A DNA stretch of 44,988 bases from CAYOLL01 sp964404765 [NCBI: uncultured Gemmatimonadota bacterium] (GTDB lineage: Bacteria; 4572-55), in assembly GCA_964404765.1 (NCBI GenBank), contig CAYOLL010000036.1, positions 1 to 44,988 of the forward strand, given 5' to 3'. Every line of letters begins with the position of its first letter. The stretch's first letter is position 1. Of the stretch, positions 15,718 through 25,400 are shown piece after piece. The notes beneath the pieces were generated by a model. It saw nothing but the letters and a program-made list of their open reading frames with translations. It was not told the DNA's origin and ran no database searches. The translations under genes and the position numbers were made by a program.

Positions 15718-16211
15718 ATCTCCTCCATTTGTTTGGATAAAAAGACGACCAATATTATTAAGTTAAGCCACGGCGGAATTGTCATGTCGGAAGCATCTTC
15801 TTTTTTGGTTTATGGGATAATAGTGAAACCTTGCGAAGGCTTAATTTGAAATCTGCATGTTTTGTGCACTGAAGCCTTCGCAAGGTTGGATTTCACAAAT
15901 TTGTCCCATGAGCCTCTTTTTTTATAGTGCGGCGCTTGATTTGAAAAGGATTATCTCTCGTCGCAATATGCTTGAAAAGCCAAAGGACTTTTCCAGAATG
16001 ACGGCATGGCCGAGTTTTCTTAACTTAATGGCATTGGCATAAACAACCTATGACTACACATCTTGCAATTTAAGAAAAACAAATATCTAGCGCCCGAATT
16101 AATTTTGAAAGTGACAAGCATCTTTTTTTCGACTATTTTAATAACTGTGCTGATTTGCTTAAAGTTTTTAACTTAGTTGCAATTATTGCATTTAAAAAGG
16201 AGTGTAGCGTA
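15718..16211. other. Divergent intergenic region with dispersed repeat
   Basis: Holds the inverted repeat at 15826-15887 and otherwise AT-rich sequence without a recognisable gene. The TerC ribosome site AAAGGAG is at 16197-16203. Confidence 0.6.
15826..15887. repeat. Inverted repeat, CCTTGCGAAGGCTT family, copy 1
   Basis: AAACCTTGCGAAGGCTT and GAAGCCTTCGCAAGGTT form a strong stem around a 28-base loop. Flanking GTGAAA and TTTCAC extend the symmetry. A second copy with the same arms is the innermost element at 42026-42086. Confidence 0.85.
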
Positions 16212-16964
16212 ATGGATTGGATAACTGATCCACAGGCTTGGATCGCCCTATGCACCCTGACGGCGTTGGAAATCGTGCTGGGTATCGATAACATTGTTTT
16301 TATTACAATTCTGGCCGGGAAATTGCCGGCGGAACAGCGCGAAAAGGCCAAAACCATTGGCTTGGGTCTGGCCATGTTTACCCGTATTCTGCTGCTGTTT
16401 TCCATCACCTGGATTATGAAGTTGACTGCGCCGCTTATTACGATTCTGGGCAATGAAATTTCGGGGCGTGATCTTATTCTGCTGATTGGCGGACTCTTTT
16501 TGATTGCCAAGAGCACCCATGAAATTCACGACAAGCTGGAAGGCGAAGAAGCTCAGGAAGGCGAAGTGAGGGCAGCGGCCTCCTTTACCAGCGTTTTGAT
16601 TCAAATTATGCTGCTGGACATTGTTTTTTCGTTAGATTCGGTTATTACGGCGGTGGGCATTGCCGACCGGCTCATTATCATGGTTTTGGCGGTCGTTATT
16701 TCGGTTATTATCATGATGATGGCGGTGGGCAAAGTTAGCGCTTTTGTGGATCGGCATCCGACAATAAAGATGCTGGCGCTTAGCTTTTTGGTTTTGATTG
16801 GCACGACCTTGATGGCCGAAGGGTTGGAGGTCCATTTTCCCAAAGGCTATGTCTACTTTGCCATGGCTTTCTCCATTTTTGTAGAAATGCTGAACATTAA
16901 AACGCGCAAACACGCGCAACCCATCGTACTACATAAAAAGTATGTGGATGGGCCGCCCGCTTAA
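16212..16964 (+). CDS. TerC-family integral membrane protein
   Basis: 250 residues from the ATG at 16212, chosen because AAAGGAG is at 16197-16203 and the protein then starts MDWITDPQAWIAL, as TerC proteins usually do; a longer frame from 16155 lacks this. Seven or so membrane helices are visible, with the acidic signature ALEIVLGIDNIVFI (about 16-29) and its partner LLDIVFSLDSVITAVG (about 136-151). The family (TerC/YkoY/Alx) is linked to metal-ion, especially manganese, efflux during metalation of exported proteins, and to tellurite resistance. The Lrp-family gene starts 14 bp downstream, so they form an operon. Confidence 0.92.
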   Translation: MDWITDPQAWIALCTLTALEIVLGIDNIVFITILAGKLPAEQREKAKTIGLGLAMFTRILLLFSITWIMKLTAPLITILGNEISGRDLILLIGGLFLIAKSTHEIHDKLEGEEAQEGEVRAAASFTSVLIQIMLLDIVFSLDSVITAVGIADRLIIMVLAVVISVIIMMMAVGKVSAFVDRHPTIKMLALSFLVLIGTTLMAEGLEVHFPKGYVYFAMAFSIFVEMLNIKTRKHAQPIVLHKKYVDGPPA

Positions 16965-16978
16965 ACTTGGAGGACAGT

Positions 16979-17467
16979 ATGCACAGCCATCGATTCGACA
17001 AAACGGATATTCGACTTTTGGAAATTCTGCAGCAGCGGGGACGGACCAAGCGCAATACCCTTTCCGAAGACGCTCACCTGTCGATTCCGACCATTAGCGA
17101 ACGTCTGCGTAAGCTGGAGGAATGTGGCGTTATTCGCAGCTATAATGCTATTTTGGATGCAAAAACGGTCAATTTGGGCGTAACTGCTTTCATTTTTGTC
17201 ATTACGGAATCGTCCACCCATTATGCGGATATTATTAAACACGCCACCGAACATGAAGAAGTTCAGGAATGCCATGCCGTTACCGGCGATGGCTCCCATT
17301 TGCTCAAAGTGCGCACCCAGAATACCTCTACATTAGAGCGCTTGTTGTCGCAGATTCAGACCTGGCCCGGCGTCAAAAATACGCGCACCAGCATCGTCCT
17401 GTCCAGCCCTAAGGAGACAACCATCCTGCCGTTGAATCAACTGCTTGAGCAGATTAAGGATGAATAA
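16979..17467 (+). CDS. Lrp/AsnC-family transcriptional regulator
   Basis: 162 residues. The start at 16979 is preceded by GGAGG (16969-16973); a TTG at 16967 would place the ribosome site inside the gene. An N-terminal helix-turn-helix (about 5-55, FDKTDIRLLEILQQRGRTKRN and SIPTISERLRKLEECGVI) is followed by the alpha/beta RAM ligand domain (about 68-145). Members sense amino acids or other small molecules and bind DNA as multimers. Operon position behind TerC suggests regulation of that gene or an amino-acid pathway; effector unknown. Confidence 0.9.
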   Translation: MHSHRFDKTDIRLLEILQQRGRTKRNTLSEDAHLSIPTISERLRKLEECGVIRSYNAILDAKTVNLGVTAFIFVITESSTHYADIIKHATEHEEVQECHAVTGDGSHLLKVRTQNTSTLERLLSQIQTWPGVKNTRTSIVLSSPKETTILPLNQLLEQIKDE

Positions 17468-17499
17468 TTCGGCGATGCGCACATAGTCAAAAACTGAAG

Positions 17500-17538
17500 T
17501 TAGACCTTGTGATGCATGTTGCAAGGTCTAATTTCTTT
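17500..17538 (+). terminator. Intrinsic terminator of the terC-lrp operon
   Basis: TTAGACCTTG (17500-17509) and CAAGGTCTAA (17522-17531) form a perfect 10-bp stem, followed by TTTCTTTT. Confidence 0.75.
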
Positions 17539-17626
17539 TGCGGAAGTAAAAATGAGTCCGCGCTAATTAAATAGCATTTTCGAGTGAGCTCAAGCTTGAT
17601 TTGGAAAAACTTTTCAAAATGTCAAT

Positions 17627-17655
17627 TTGACAGGTCTGGTCATTCTTTGATTAAA
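17627..17655 (+). promoter_or_regulatory. Possible promoter for the M16 protease
   Basis: TTGACA at 17627-17632, 17-base spacer, then a weak ATTAAA at 17650-17655. Only the -35 box is strong. Confidence 0.4.
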
Positions 17656-17681
17656 AATTAAATTACGCTATCGAGGAAAAA

Positions 17682-20597
17682 ATGTCCCTACTGCATGGTT
17701 TTACGCTCGTACGCGAGCAAACAATTGCCGAGCTTAGTTCGCAGGCCAAATTATATCGCCACGAAAAAACCGGCGCAGAAGTTCTGGCCCTGCTCAATGC
17801 GGATGAAAACAAAGCCTTTGTGGCCGCTTTCCGTACCTTACCGGCCGACCACACCGGCGTGGCCCATATTTTGGAGCACTGTGTTTTAAGCGGCTCGCGC
17901 AAATATCCCTTAAAAGAGCTTTTTGTTGAGTTAATCAAGTGCTCGACCGCTACCTATCTAAACGCTTCTACCGGGTCGGATCGGACGGTTTATCCCTGCG
18001 CCAGCCAAAACTTGCAGGATTTCTACAACTTAATGGATGTTTATTTAGATGTTGTTTTCCATCCACTGCTGACCCGGCAAACTTTCGAGCAGGAAGGTTG
18101 GCATTATGAAATGGAGAATCCGGACGCGCCTTTAAATTTTCGTGGCATTGTTTTTAATGAAATGAAGGGCGCTTATGCCAACCCGGACTCGCTTTTATAT
18201 CGGGAAAGTTTGGCGGCCTTGTTTCCGGACACGGTTTACGGCAAGCACTCCGGCGGTCGTCCGGCCCACATCCCGGAGCTTTCCTATGAACAATTCTGCC
18301 AGTTTTATAGCGATTACTATCATCCTGCCAATGCGCGTATGTTTGTCTACGGCGATCTGCAAATTGAACAGGCGCTGGCGCAAATTAATGCCGCGATTGG
18401 GGAATTTGAACGCCGTTCGGATCTGCCCACAGTCGCATTGCAGCCGCGCTTTTTGGCGTCGCGCACGATTTCCCTGCCATATATGGCCAGTGGCCCGGCC
18501 ATTAATCATAAAGCTTATGTCGTTATAAACTGGATGTTAAATGCTGTCGAAGACCCGGTTGATACGTTGGCGCTGTCAATTTTTGCCCATTGCTTGCTTG
18601 GTTCGCCGGCCTCACCCTTGCGCAAGGCTTTGCTGGATTCCGGATTAGGTGAGGGACTGGCCGGCTGGCCTAATTTTGGCCTGCGGCAGCCGGTTTTTGC
18701 CGCCGGTTTGAAGGGTGTTGGACTGGACAATGCAGCCGCGGTTGGGCCGTTGATCCTGGATACATTGACTCGACTGACCCAGGACGGGATTGATCCGGAA
18801 ATGATCGAGGCCGGCATCAACAGTCTGGAGTTTGGCCTGCGGGAAAATAACGCCCACGGCGGTCAACGCGGCATCAATCTGATGGAGCGCGCTCTGGAAG
18901 CCTGGATTTTTGATGGCGATCCCTTCGCCTTACTGGCTTTTGAAGCGCCCCTGGCGGAGTTAAAAAATCGGTTTTCCACCGATCCGCGCTATTTGGAAAA
19001 CCTCATTCAGAATCAACTGCTCACCAATCCGCACCGTGTTACGATCCAGTTGTTGCCGGATTCCGGCTTGCAAACCCGTGAGGAAACCGCAGAAAAAGAA
19101 CAGCTTGCCACGCAGCTCGCCGCTATGACGGAATCGGAGCAGGCAGCCGTTGTCACGAATACGGGGGCTTTGAAAATCTTTCAGGAAACACACAATACGC
19201 CGGAAGTTTTGGCCGCGCTGCCCGTTTTGCGTCTGACGGATTTGGAAAAAAGCGCGCGGACAATTCCCCAGGAAAAAGAATGGGTAGCCGGTTGCCGGAC
19301 CTTATTTCACCCCCAGCCAACCAACGGCATTGTCTACTTGGATTTGGGGTTGGATGCGCGGGCGCTGCCGCAGGAATTGCTGCCGTATCTGACTGTTTTT
19401 GGTCGGGCTTTGTTGGAAATGGGCACCCAGACCCAAAGTATGGTCAAACTGGCCCAACGGATTGAGCGAACGACCGGCGGCATCTATCCGCGCTTGTTCG
19501 TCAGCGAAACGCGTCAGGCGGATCAAGACGGGCCGGCGCGTTTGTTGATCGGCGGTAAGGCAACCCTGGCCAAAAGCCAGGAATTGTTGAATATCTTGCG
19601 CGATATTTTATTGACGGTGAACTTCAATGATCGCGAACATTTCCGACAAATCGTGCTGGAAGACAAGACCCGGCGGCAATCGCGCCTGCAGTCCGATAGT
19701 CAGGCTGTGACGCGGCGTATCCGGGCTCATTATAGTACTTCCGGTTGGTTTGATGATCTCATCGGCGGTTTTGCCAGTATCAATGTTTTAAAGGAACTGT
19801 CCCAGGCAATAGAGACGAATTGGCCGGAAGTCTTGCAGAATCTGGAAACGATCCGTCACTTGCTGGTTAACCGGGCCGGAATGTTGGTAGGCGTGACGCT
19901 GGAAGATTCGGCCTGGCCGGGATTTAAGAAACAACTGGCGGATTTTTTGACCGAACTGCCGGCCCAACCCTTTGCCGCCCAAACCTGGCGCTTACCGGCG
20001 ATGTCGGCCAATGAAGGCTTTATCATCCCCTCGCAGGTGAACTACGTGGGCAAAGGGGCCAATCTGTTTCAGCACGGCTATACTTTGCACGGCTCGACGG
20101 CGGTGATCCGCGCTTGTTTGAACACAACTTTTTTGTATGAAAAAATCCGGCAGCAGGGCGGCGCCTATGGTGGATTTGCCACATTTGATACAATTACCGG
20201 CGTTTTTTCTTTTGCCTCGTATAGGGATCCAAATCTGCTGGAAACGCTCGGCCATTACGATAACTGCCCCGACTTTTTGCGCCAACTTCGGCTGACGGAC
20301 AACGAGCTGCAGCGCCACATTGTCAGCGTTGCCGGGCGAATGGACAGCTATATGCTGCCGGATGCAAAGGGATTTGCCGCCCTCATCCGCTATCTGGTTG
20401 GGGAAGACGACGCTTTTCGTCAGCAGTTCCGCGACGAAGTCTTTGCCACAGGGCCGGCGCATTTCCAGGCCTTCGCCGAAGCGCTCGAGGCTGTTCGGCG
20501 CGATGGGCATACGGTGGTGATGGGCGCGGAAGATCGGCTGCAGGCTGCCAATGCCCAACACCCGCAGCCGTGGTTGCAGTTAAGTCAAGCTTTTTAA
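17682..20597 (+). CDS. PreP-like M16C zinc metallopeptidase
   Basis: 971 residues, typical of the presequence protease / insulinase M16C group. The inverted zinc motif HILEH is at 62-66 and the distal glutamate is likely Glu160 in FNEMKGAYA. Four M16 folds are expected as two halves, joined by a helical hinge (about 475-540) matching the M16C-associated domain. RxxxY-like substrate residues lie near the C-terminus (EKIRQQGGAYGGFATFD). The enzyme degrades short unstructured peptides inside a closed chamber. No signal peptide, so cytoplasmic. GAGGA is at 17673-17677. Monocistronic, ended by a strong terminator. Confidence 0.92.
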   Translation: MSLLHGFTLVREQTIAELSSQAKLYRHEKTGAEVLALLNADENKAFVAAFRTLPADHTGVAHILEHCVLSGSRKYPLKELFVELIKCSTATYLNASTGSDRTVYPCASQNLQDFYNLMDVYLDVVFHPLLTRQTFEQEGWHYEMENPDAPLNFRGIVFNEMKGAYANPDSLLYRESLAALFPDTVYGKHSGGRPAHIPELSYEQFCQFYSDYYHPANARMFVYGDLQIEQALAQINAAIGEFERRSDLPTVALQPRFLASRTISLPYMASGPAINHKAYVVINWMLNAVEDPVDTLALSIFAHCLLGSPASPLRKALLDSGLGEGLAGWPNFGLRQPVFAAGLKGVGLDNAAAVGPLILDTLTRLTQDGIDPEMIEAGINSLEFGLRENNAHGGQRGINLMERALEAWIFDGDPFALLAFEAPLAELKNRFSTDPRYLENLIQNQLLTNPHRVTIQLLPDSGLQTREETAEKEQLATQLAAMTESEQAAVVTNTGALKIFQETHNTPEVLAALPVLRLTDLEKSARTIPQEKEWVAGCRTLFHPQPTNGIVYLDLGLDARALPQELLPYLTVFGRALLEMGTQTQSMVKLAQRIERTTGGIYPRLFVSETRQADQDGPARLLIGGKATLAKSQELLNILRDILLTVNFNDREHFRQIVLEDKTRRQSRLQSDSQAVTRRIRAHYSTSGWFDDLIGGFASINVLKELSQAIETNWPEVLQNLETIRHLLVNRAGMLVGVTLEDSAWPGFKKQLADFLTELPAQPFAAQTWRLPAMSANEGFIIPSQVNYVGKGANLFQHGYTLHGSTAVIRACLNTTFLYEKIRQQGGAYGGFATFDTITGVFSFASYRDPNLLETLGHYDNCPDFLRQLRLTDNELQRHIVSVAGRMDSYMLPDAKGFAALIRYLVGEDDAFRQQFRDEVFATGPAHFQAFAEALEAVRRDGHTVVMGAEDRLQAANAQHPQPWLQLSQAF

Positions 20598-20703
20598 TAA
20601 AAATTTACAGGTAGGCAGACGCGGGCAATGTGACCCTTCGGTTTGGGTGCAAGTTACCTTATCATTTCCAGTGTTGGTATTGTACCGAAACTGCTTCAGC
20701 AAC

Positions 20704-20740
20704 AAAAAAGCCGCTACCCATTCCGGGCAGCGGCTTTTTT
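20704..20740. terminator. Bidirectional intrinsic terminator
   Basis: AAAAAAGCCGCT (20704-20715) and AGCGGCTTTTTT (20729-20740) give a GC stem flanked by A and T runs. It serves the convergent M16 gene and the phasin operon. Confidence 0.9.
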
Positions 20741-20760
20741 GTTCAAGCAAACAGACGGCT

Positions 20761-21192
20761 TTAGACCGTAGCTGTTTTGGCCGGAACGGCTTTTCGGGTA
20801 TCCAGCTTTTGGGCCAGTACCGCCACAATCTCGGTCAGCTTGTCGACCTTATCTGTCAGCTCTTTCACTTCCGAGTGCGATGAGACGCCGAGCGGCTGAA
20901 TAACGGCATCGCGGACGCCGCGCACCTTGTCGCCGACAAATTGGGTGGCCTGATCCAGCCGGGAGTCGGCCGGAGCTTCCTTGGCCCCTTTGGCCTCTTT
21001 GCGACGATTCGCCCGTTCGACCTTGCGACCTTTTTCCACAAGGTCTTTGCCGGTTTCCACGGCTTTTTGATACAGCTTGCTGCTTTCGTCGCCAACAGCG
21101 GCGTAGACACCTAATCCGGCGAACCAAACGTTCTTCGATTTTTCGACGACGTTGTCTTGAACCTTCTTAAAATTAAAGCGATCCTTTAACAT
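20761..21192 (-). CDS. Phasin-family protein 1 (polyhydroxyalkanoate granule-associated)
   Basis: 143 residues. A short hydrophobic patch (KNVWFAGLGVYAAV, about 21-34) is followed by a long charged helix (KLYQKAVETGKDLVEKGRKVE), then VIQPLGVSSHSEVKELTDKVDKLTEIV, a coiled coil. This is the pattern of the PhaI/PhaF-type granule-associated family, amphipathic proteins that coat polyhydroxyalkanoate granules. AAGGAG lies before the ATG at 21192. It is a clear paralogue of the next gene (shared VIQP and EVK-LT-KVDKLT blocks). Last gene of the phaR-phasin cluster, closed by the bidirectional terminator. Confidence 0.82.
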   Translation of the reverse strand: MLKDRFNFKKVQDNVVEKSKNVWFAGLGVYAAVGDESSKLYQKAVETGKDLVEKGRKVERANRRKEAKGAKEAPADSRLDQATQFVGDKVRGVRDAVIQPLGVSSHSEVKELTDKVDKLTEIVAVLAQKLDTRKAVPAKTATV

Positions 21193-21211
21193 AATAATCT
21201 CCTTTTTTAGC

Positions 21212-21242
21212 GACCTGACAGGTTTTCAAAACCTGCCGGGTC
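21212..21242. repeat. Palindrome between the phasin genes
   Basis: GACCTGACAGGTTTT and AAAACCTGCCGGGTC pair at 13 of 15 positions with a one-base loop. Related palindromes lie at 9333-9371 and 35458-35490. It sits in the 72-bp gap between phasin genes and could stabilise or attenuate the downstream message. Confidence 0.75.
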
Positions 21243-21264
21243 TGATCTATTGAGTGGGTTAAAC

Positions 21265-21702
21265 TTACGACTTTTTTTCCACGGCAGTTTGGATTTGATC
21301 CAGCTTTTCGGCCAGCACCATGACAATATCGGTCAGCTTGTCGACTTTTTCAGTCAAGTCTTTCACTTCTTCTTTGGACGAAATGCCAAAGGGTTGAATC
21401 ACGGTTTGACCAATATTTTTAATCTGGCCTTCCACAAATTTGACGGCTTCGTCCATTTTGGATGTGGCTGTGGACGCGCTGGACTTGGCCTGTTTACGGC
21501 CTTCCTTTTCGATCTTCTTGCCTTTTTCGACCAAATCCTTACCTTTTTCAACAAACTTATCGAACATTTTGGCTCCTTCCGCTTCGACGGTGGAAAACAC
21601 GCCCAAACCGGCCAGCCAAATATCCTCGGATGTGCCGACGACTTCTTCCTGAATTTTCTTCAGGGAAATTTTTTTCTTCTCAACGGTTTTTTCGGTAGAC
21701 AT
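21265..21702 (-). CDS. Phasin-family protein 2 (polyhydroxyalkanoate granule-associated)
   Basis: 145 residues, lysine- and glutamate-rich, same plan as phasin 1: EDIWLAGLGVFSTVEAEG, then a long amphipathic helix (FVEKGKDLVEKGKKIEKEG), a short Ser/Ala/Thr-rich break, then VIQPFGISSKEEVKDL and a coiled coil. Predicted to bind the surface of carbon-storage granules and control their number and size. GGAG precedes the ATG. It lies 71 bp after phaR and probably shares its promoter. A structural or chaperone role unrelated to polyester cannot be excluded, since no synthase gene is in the window. Confidence 0.82.
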   Translation of the reverse strand: MSTEKTVEKKKISLKKIQEEVVGTSEDIWLAGLGVFSTVEAEGAKMFDKFVEKGKDLVEKGKKIEKEGRKQAKSSASTATSKMDEAVKFVEGQIKNIGQTVIQPFGISSKEEVKDLTEKVDKLTDIVMVLAEKLDQIQTAVEKKS

Positions 21703-21773
21703 AGTAAACTCCTTTCAAGAGTGGTTTCGACCATTTCGGTCTGACTTCATTTATGGACACTTGATAACGTTAA

Positions 21774-22280
21774 TTACGACAATATCCTTGGAACTTCGAC
21801 ATTCTCTTCGACTTTTGGCGTTTGCGGCGCTGCCGGCTCGGTCGGCGTTGGCGGAGCGGCATCCGTAGTTTGCGCCAGTTTGCCAATCAGCGCTTCCAGC
21901 GATTCGACCCGCTTTTTTAACTCATCCACCTCGGTGGCTTGCTTGCGGCCAAAAAATTTGGTGAGCGAGGTCGGAACCATCGGCGCAAGGTGATCAATCC
22001 CTTGCTTGACCTGTTTCAGGCTGCCGTCCAGCACTTGATTGCTCCAGCGAATGACATCATGCAGCATTTCTTTGGATAGAGGATTGCGGCCGTGCTTGCC
22101 TTCTTCAAAAATGACCTGAGTTAGTGTTTGCGTGGTGATATCGGCCTCATTGGTCATATCGATCACGTGAATGTCATTCCCTTCTCGCACCAGCGCCGCA
22201 ATCTCTTCCAGCGACACGTATCTGCGATCCTCGGTGTCATACAGTTTACGATTTTCATAGCGCTTAATTACTCGGCTCAT
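21774..22280 (-). CDS. phaR: PhaR-like polyhydroxyalkanoate synthesis regulator
   Basis: 168 residues from the ATG at 22280, which follows AGGAG and starts MSRVIKRYENRKLYD, the usual beginning of the PHB/PHA accumulation-regulator DNA-binding domain. A frame extending 17 codons upstream runs through the ribosome site and is not needed. The conserved block continues through YVSLEEIAALV and DITTQTLTQVIFEEGK (to about residue 65). The C-terminal half is a helical coiled coil with a Pro/Thr/Ala tail. PhaR represses phasin genes until polyester granules titrate it away. The two phasin genes directly downstream support the assignment. Confidence 0.9.
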   Translation of the reverse strand: MSRVIKRYENRKLYDTEDRRYVSLEEIAALVREGNDIHVIDMTNEADITTQTLTQVIFEEGKHGRNPLSKEMLHDVIRWSNQVLDGSLKQVKQGIDHLAPMVPTSLTKFFGRKQATEVDELKKRVESLEALIGKLAQTTDAAPPTPTEPAAPQTPKVEENVEVPRILS

Positions 22281-22343
22281 TTTTAGCTCCTGCGTGGGCT
22301 GCCGACAAAGCAGCAGTGATATTTGGTTCATTGTAACGCTTCA

Positions 22344-22372
22344 ATAATAACACATTGCGTTATAAATGTCAA
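22344..22372 (-). promoter_or_regulatory. phaR operon promoter
   Basis: On the minus strand TTGACA (22372-22367), a 17-base spacer and TATTAT (22349-22344) form a near-consensus sigma70 promoter. Predicted start near 22337 gives a leader of about 57 bases. Confidence 0.85.
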
Positions 22373-22395
22373 GCATAATTTAACGCATTGCGTAA
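22348..22395. promoter_or_regulatory. Two operator-like repeats at the phaR promoter
   Basis: TAACACATTGCGTTA (22348-22362) fills most of the -35/-10 spacer, and TAACGCATTGCGTAA (22381-22395) lies just upstream of the -35 box. Both are near-palindromes around CA-T-TG, centred 33 bp apart, about three helical turns. PhaR autoregulation through these sites is inferred. Confidence 0.65.
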
Positions 22396-22426
22396 AATTA
22401 TTTTATTTTTCGAAATTCCGGCGCAA

Positions 22427-22461
22427 TAAAAAACCCGCTGGAGTTTGCTTGTCCAACGGGT
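22427..22461 (-). terminator. Intrinsic terminator of the hybrid sensor kinase gene
   Basis: On the minus strand ACCCGTTGGA and TCCAGCGGGT form a 10-bp stem (one G-T pair) followed by TTTTTTATTG. It ends transcription about 35 bp after the stop codon at 22496. Confidence 0.85.
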
Positions 22462-22495
22462 CTTTTGCTGCTATAATTTCCAAATCCTGACACAC

Positions 22496-25400
22496 TTATT
22501 TACTGGTCATTTCCTCTACGCCTTGCCAATTTTCCGGCACACCTTCGGTTAACAGCGTGGCGCAGCGATTCAGATAATGGATGGCGGCTTTGTCGCCCGG
22601 ATTGACATCCCGTACCCGCTTGAAGCAAGTCAGAGCGATAATCAAATCTTGTTGATAGTAGCGCAGCAGGCCTTCGTCAAAGTCAGTTTTTGTTTGCAGT
22701 TTCAGGCGGATGGATTCTTCGGAATCGCCGCTATACACGTCATATATTGACACCGCCAGCTTTTTGCCTTTAACCTGTACTTTCCCCAGAAAGCGATATT
22801 TCAACTGCTCACGATTCGGCACACCGGCCAATGTGAACTCGCTCATCAAAATAGATGCGCCGTAAATTTTGGTTAGCCCTTCCATTCGCGCCGCTGTGTT
22901 GACGGTGTCCGCCACAACGCCCGCCTCCATCCGCTTGCCGTCGCCAATGATGCCCATCATCAAAGAACCGGTATGGATGCCGATGCCGATTTGAATCGGC
23001 TTTCGTTTTTTGATGGCGCGCTCCACGTTATACTGGGCTAAGCGGCTTTGCATTTCAATTGCGGCTTGGACGGCATCGCTTGGTTTTTTAGGGAAAAGCG
23101 CCATGATACCATCGCCGTAATATTGGTTTACAAAGCCATTATTTTCCTTGATCGCCGGTCCTACGCGGCTCAGGTAACCATTGATAAAGCTAAAGGTATC
23201 CTGCGGCGTCATGGATTCGGCCAGCGTGGTGTAGGATCGAATGTCGGAGAACAGCACGGTCATTTCGCCATGAATCTGGTCGCCCAACTGAATGTCTAAG
23301 ATGGAGTCCCGGCCCAGGGCATGGAAAAACTCATGGGGAATGAAGCGGCCATACGCGCTGTTAATCCGCAATAGGTTCAAGTGCGTTTTGATGCGGGACA
23401 ATAACTCGGCTTTGGAGAAGGGCTTGGTCAGATAATCGTTCGCGCCGGCCGCCAGGCCCTGTACTAAATCCGTTGTTTGATTTTTGGCGGTGACCATTAA
23501 AATCGGCAGTTCATTGGGCAAAAACTTTTGGCGTATGGCCTGGCAGACTTCGTAGCCGGAAACACGCGGCATCATGACATCCAAAAGGATCAGGTCAAAC
23601 TGTTGTCCGCTGGCGATAAGCCGCATCGCCTCCTCGCCGTTCATAGCCTGGGTAATGCGGTAGTTGGCTGCCAATAAATGATTGGCCAGCACTTGCTGAT
23701 TAACGGGCTCGTCGTCTACGACTAATAAGTGAAATTTTTCATCGCTGGGCGCTAGTGCAAAATCATCATTAGCGGACACATGTACCCGGGCAATGGTCTG
23801 CATGGAGATTACCGACTCCAGTGGCTGGGTTTGGATAGGTTGCGCTTCCGAAAGGGACTTCGGCCATTCGTGGCTGGTTGCGGCTGCTGTTTCCGAAGCT
23901 GTGTGCGATTGTGCGATATGGGAAGTTGCTGCTTCCCTGGGCTGATTTGCCGCAATCGGCATGGTAAAGGCAAATGTAGAGCCTACGCCTGCTTGGGATT
24001 GGACTGTGATGGCGCCACCATGCAACTCCACCAACTGACGGGTGATGGATAAGCCCAGTCCCGTTCCGCCGTACTGGCGGGAGTTTGCATCTTCCAATTG
24101 CTCAAAAGATTTAAACAGACGCTCAAAATTCTCCGGCGCAATGCCAATGCCGGTGTCCGTGATTGCAATCGTTAGCAGGGAAGAATCCGCCGACGTTTGG
24201 CAATGAACAGCTACCTTGCCAGTTTCCGTAAATTTAATGCCGTTGCCAACCAGATTGTACATAATCTGCTGCAAGCGGTTTTCATCGGCGTAAACGCAGG
24301 GCGCATCCAGCGGAATTTGATTTTCCAGCTCCACTTTTTTGCCATGAATTAACGGACGGGATAGGGTCAAAACCACATCGGTCAGGGTCCGAATGTCTAC
24401 CTGCCCCCGTTCCAGCCGAATTTCGCGGGTTTTTAGTTTGGAAAAATCCAGCACATCGTTGACCAGATTGGCCAGCCGCCGTCCGCTGGCGATGATGAGC
24501 TCCAAATTGGCGCGGGCCATCGCCGAAATATCGCCGGACGAGCCGTCGGCCATGGCCTCGGCCAGCCCAATAATGCCGTTTAATGGCGTCCGCAGTTCGT
24601 GCGATGTATTAGCCAAAAAGTCGTCTTTGAGACGATCCAGTTGCCGCAATTTTTCGTTGATGATTCGTTCTTTTTCCAATTGCCTGAGCATCTGCCGTAT
24701 TCGCCAATGATGCGCCATAAAGCCTAAGCCGCCGATGCAGCAGATGTAGATTAAATACGCCCACCAGGTTCGATACCACGGCGGTAAGACCTTAAACCGA
24801 TAAGCATTACCCGCGCTGATCACGCCGTAAATATTGCGCGCGCGAACCTGGAAAGTATAGCTGCCTTCGGATAAATTGGTATAGATGGCGTAGGGCTGGG
24901 CCGACCAGTCGCTCCAACGCTCTTCAAAACCTTCTAAAGTATACTGATACCGATTGTGCGCTTCGCCTTCAAAACTCGGCGCGGCTAACGCAAAGCGGAT
25001 CGCATTATGCGTGTACGTAAGGGTTATGGGCAGCGCACCGGCGGCGTCATGCCCAAAAAATACGACAGAGTCCGGGCTGACGGTGACTTGCTGGATCAGC
25101 GCTAAAAAAGCAACGTGCGCATTTTTAAGAATGCGGGTATCATAACGGATCAGTCCTTCCGAGCTGTGGAGCCAGACAATGCCGGAAGTTTCCGGGTAGC
25201 CGCCACGCGGGGAAAAATCCGTCAGTCGCGCTAAGCCAAAGCTTTTCTGATCCCATGTATAGGCATCGTTAGCCAGCCGCTTGGCGAATCCAAAGTGGTC
25301 ACCCATATCCAGCATCACATTTCCATCCGCGATTTCGACCAGATTGCTAATGCTTGTCCAGCTTGCATTCTCGATAGAAAAAGAAGGCATATTCTGATGA

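Noticed and set aside
15826-15887. Intrinsic terminator of an upstream gene
   Set aside because: Genes on both sides are divergent, so no transcript needs ending here; it fits a dispersed repeat better.
19992-20561. Minus-strand open frame of 189 codons
   Set aside because: Lies opposite the M16 protease C-terminal half, with no independent support.
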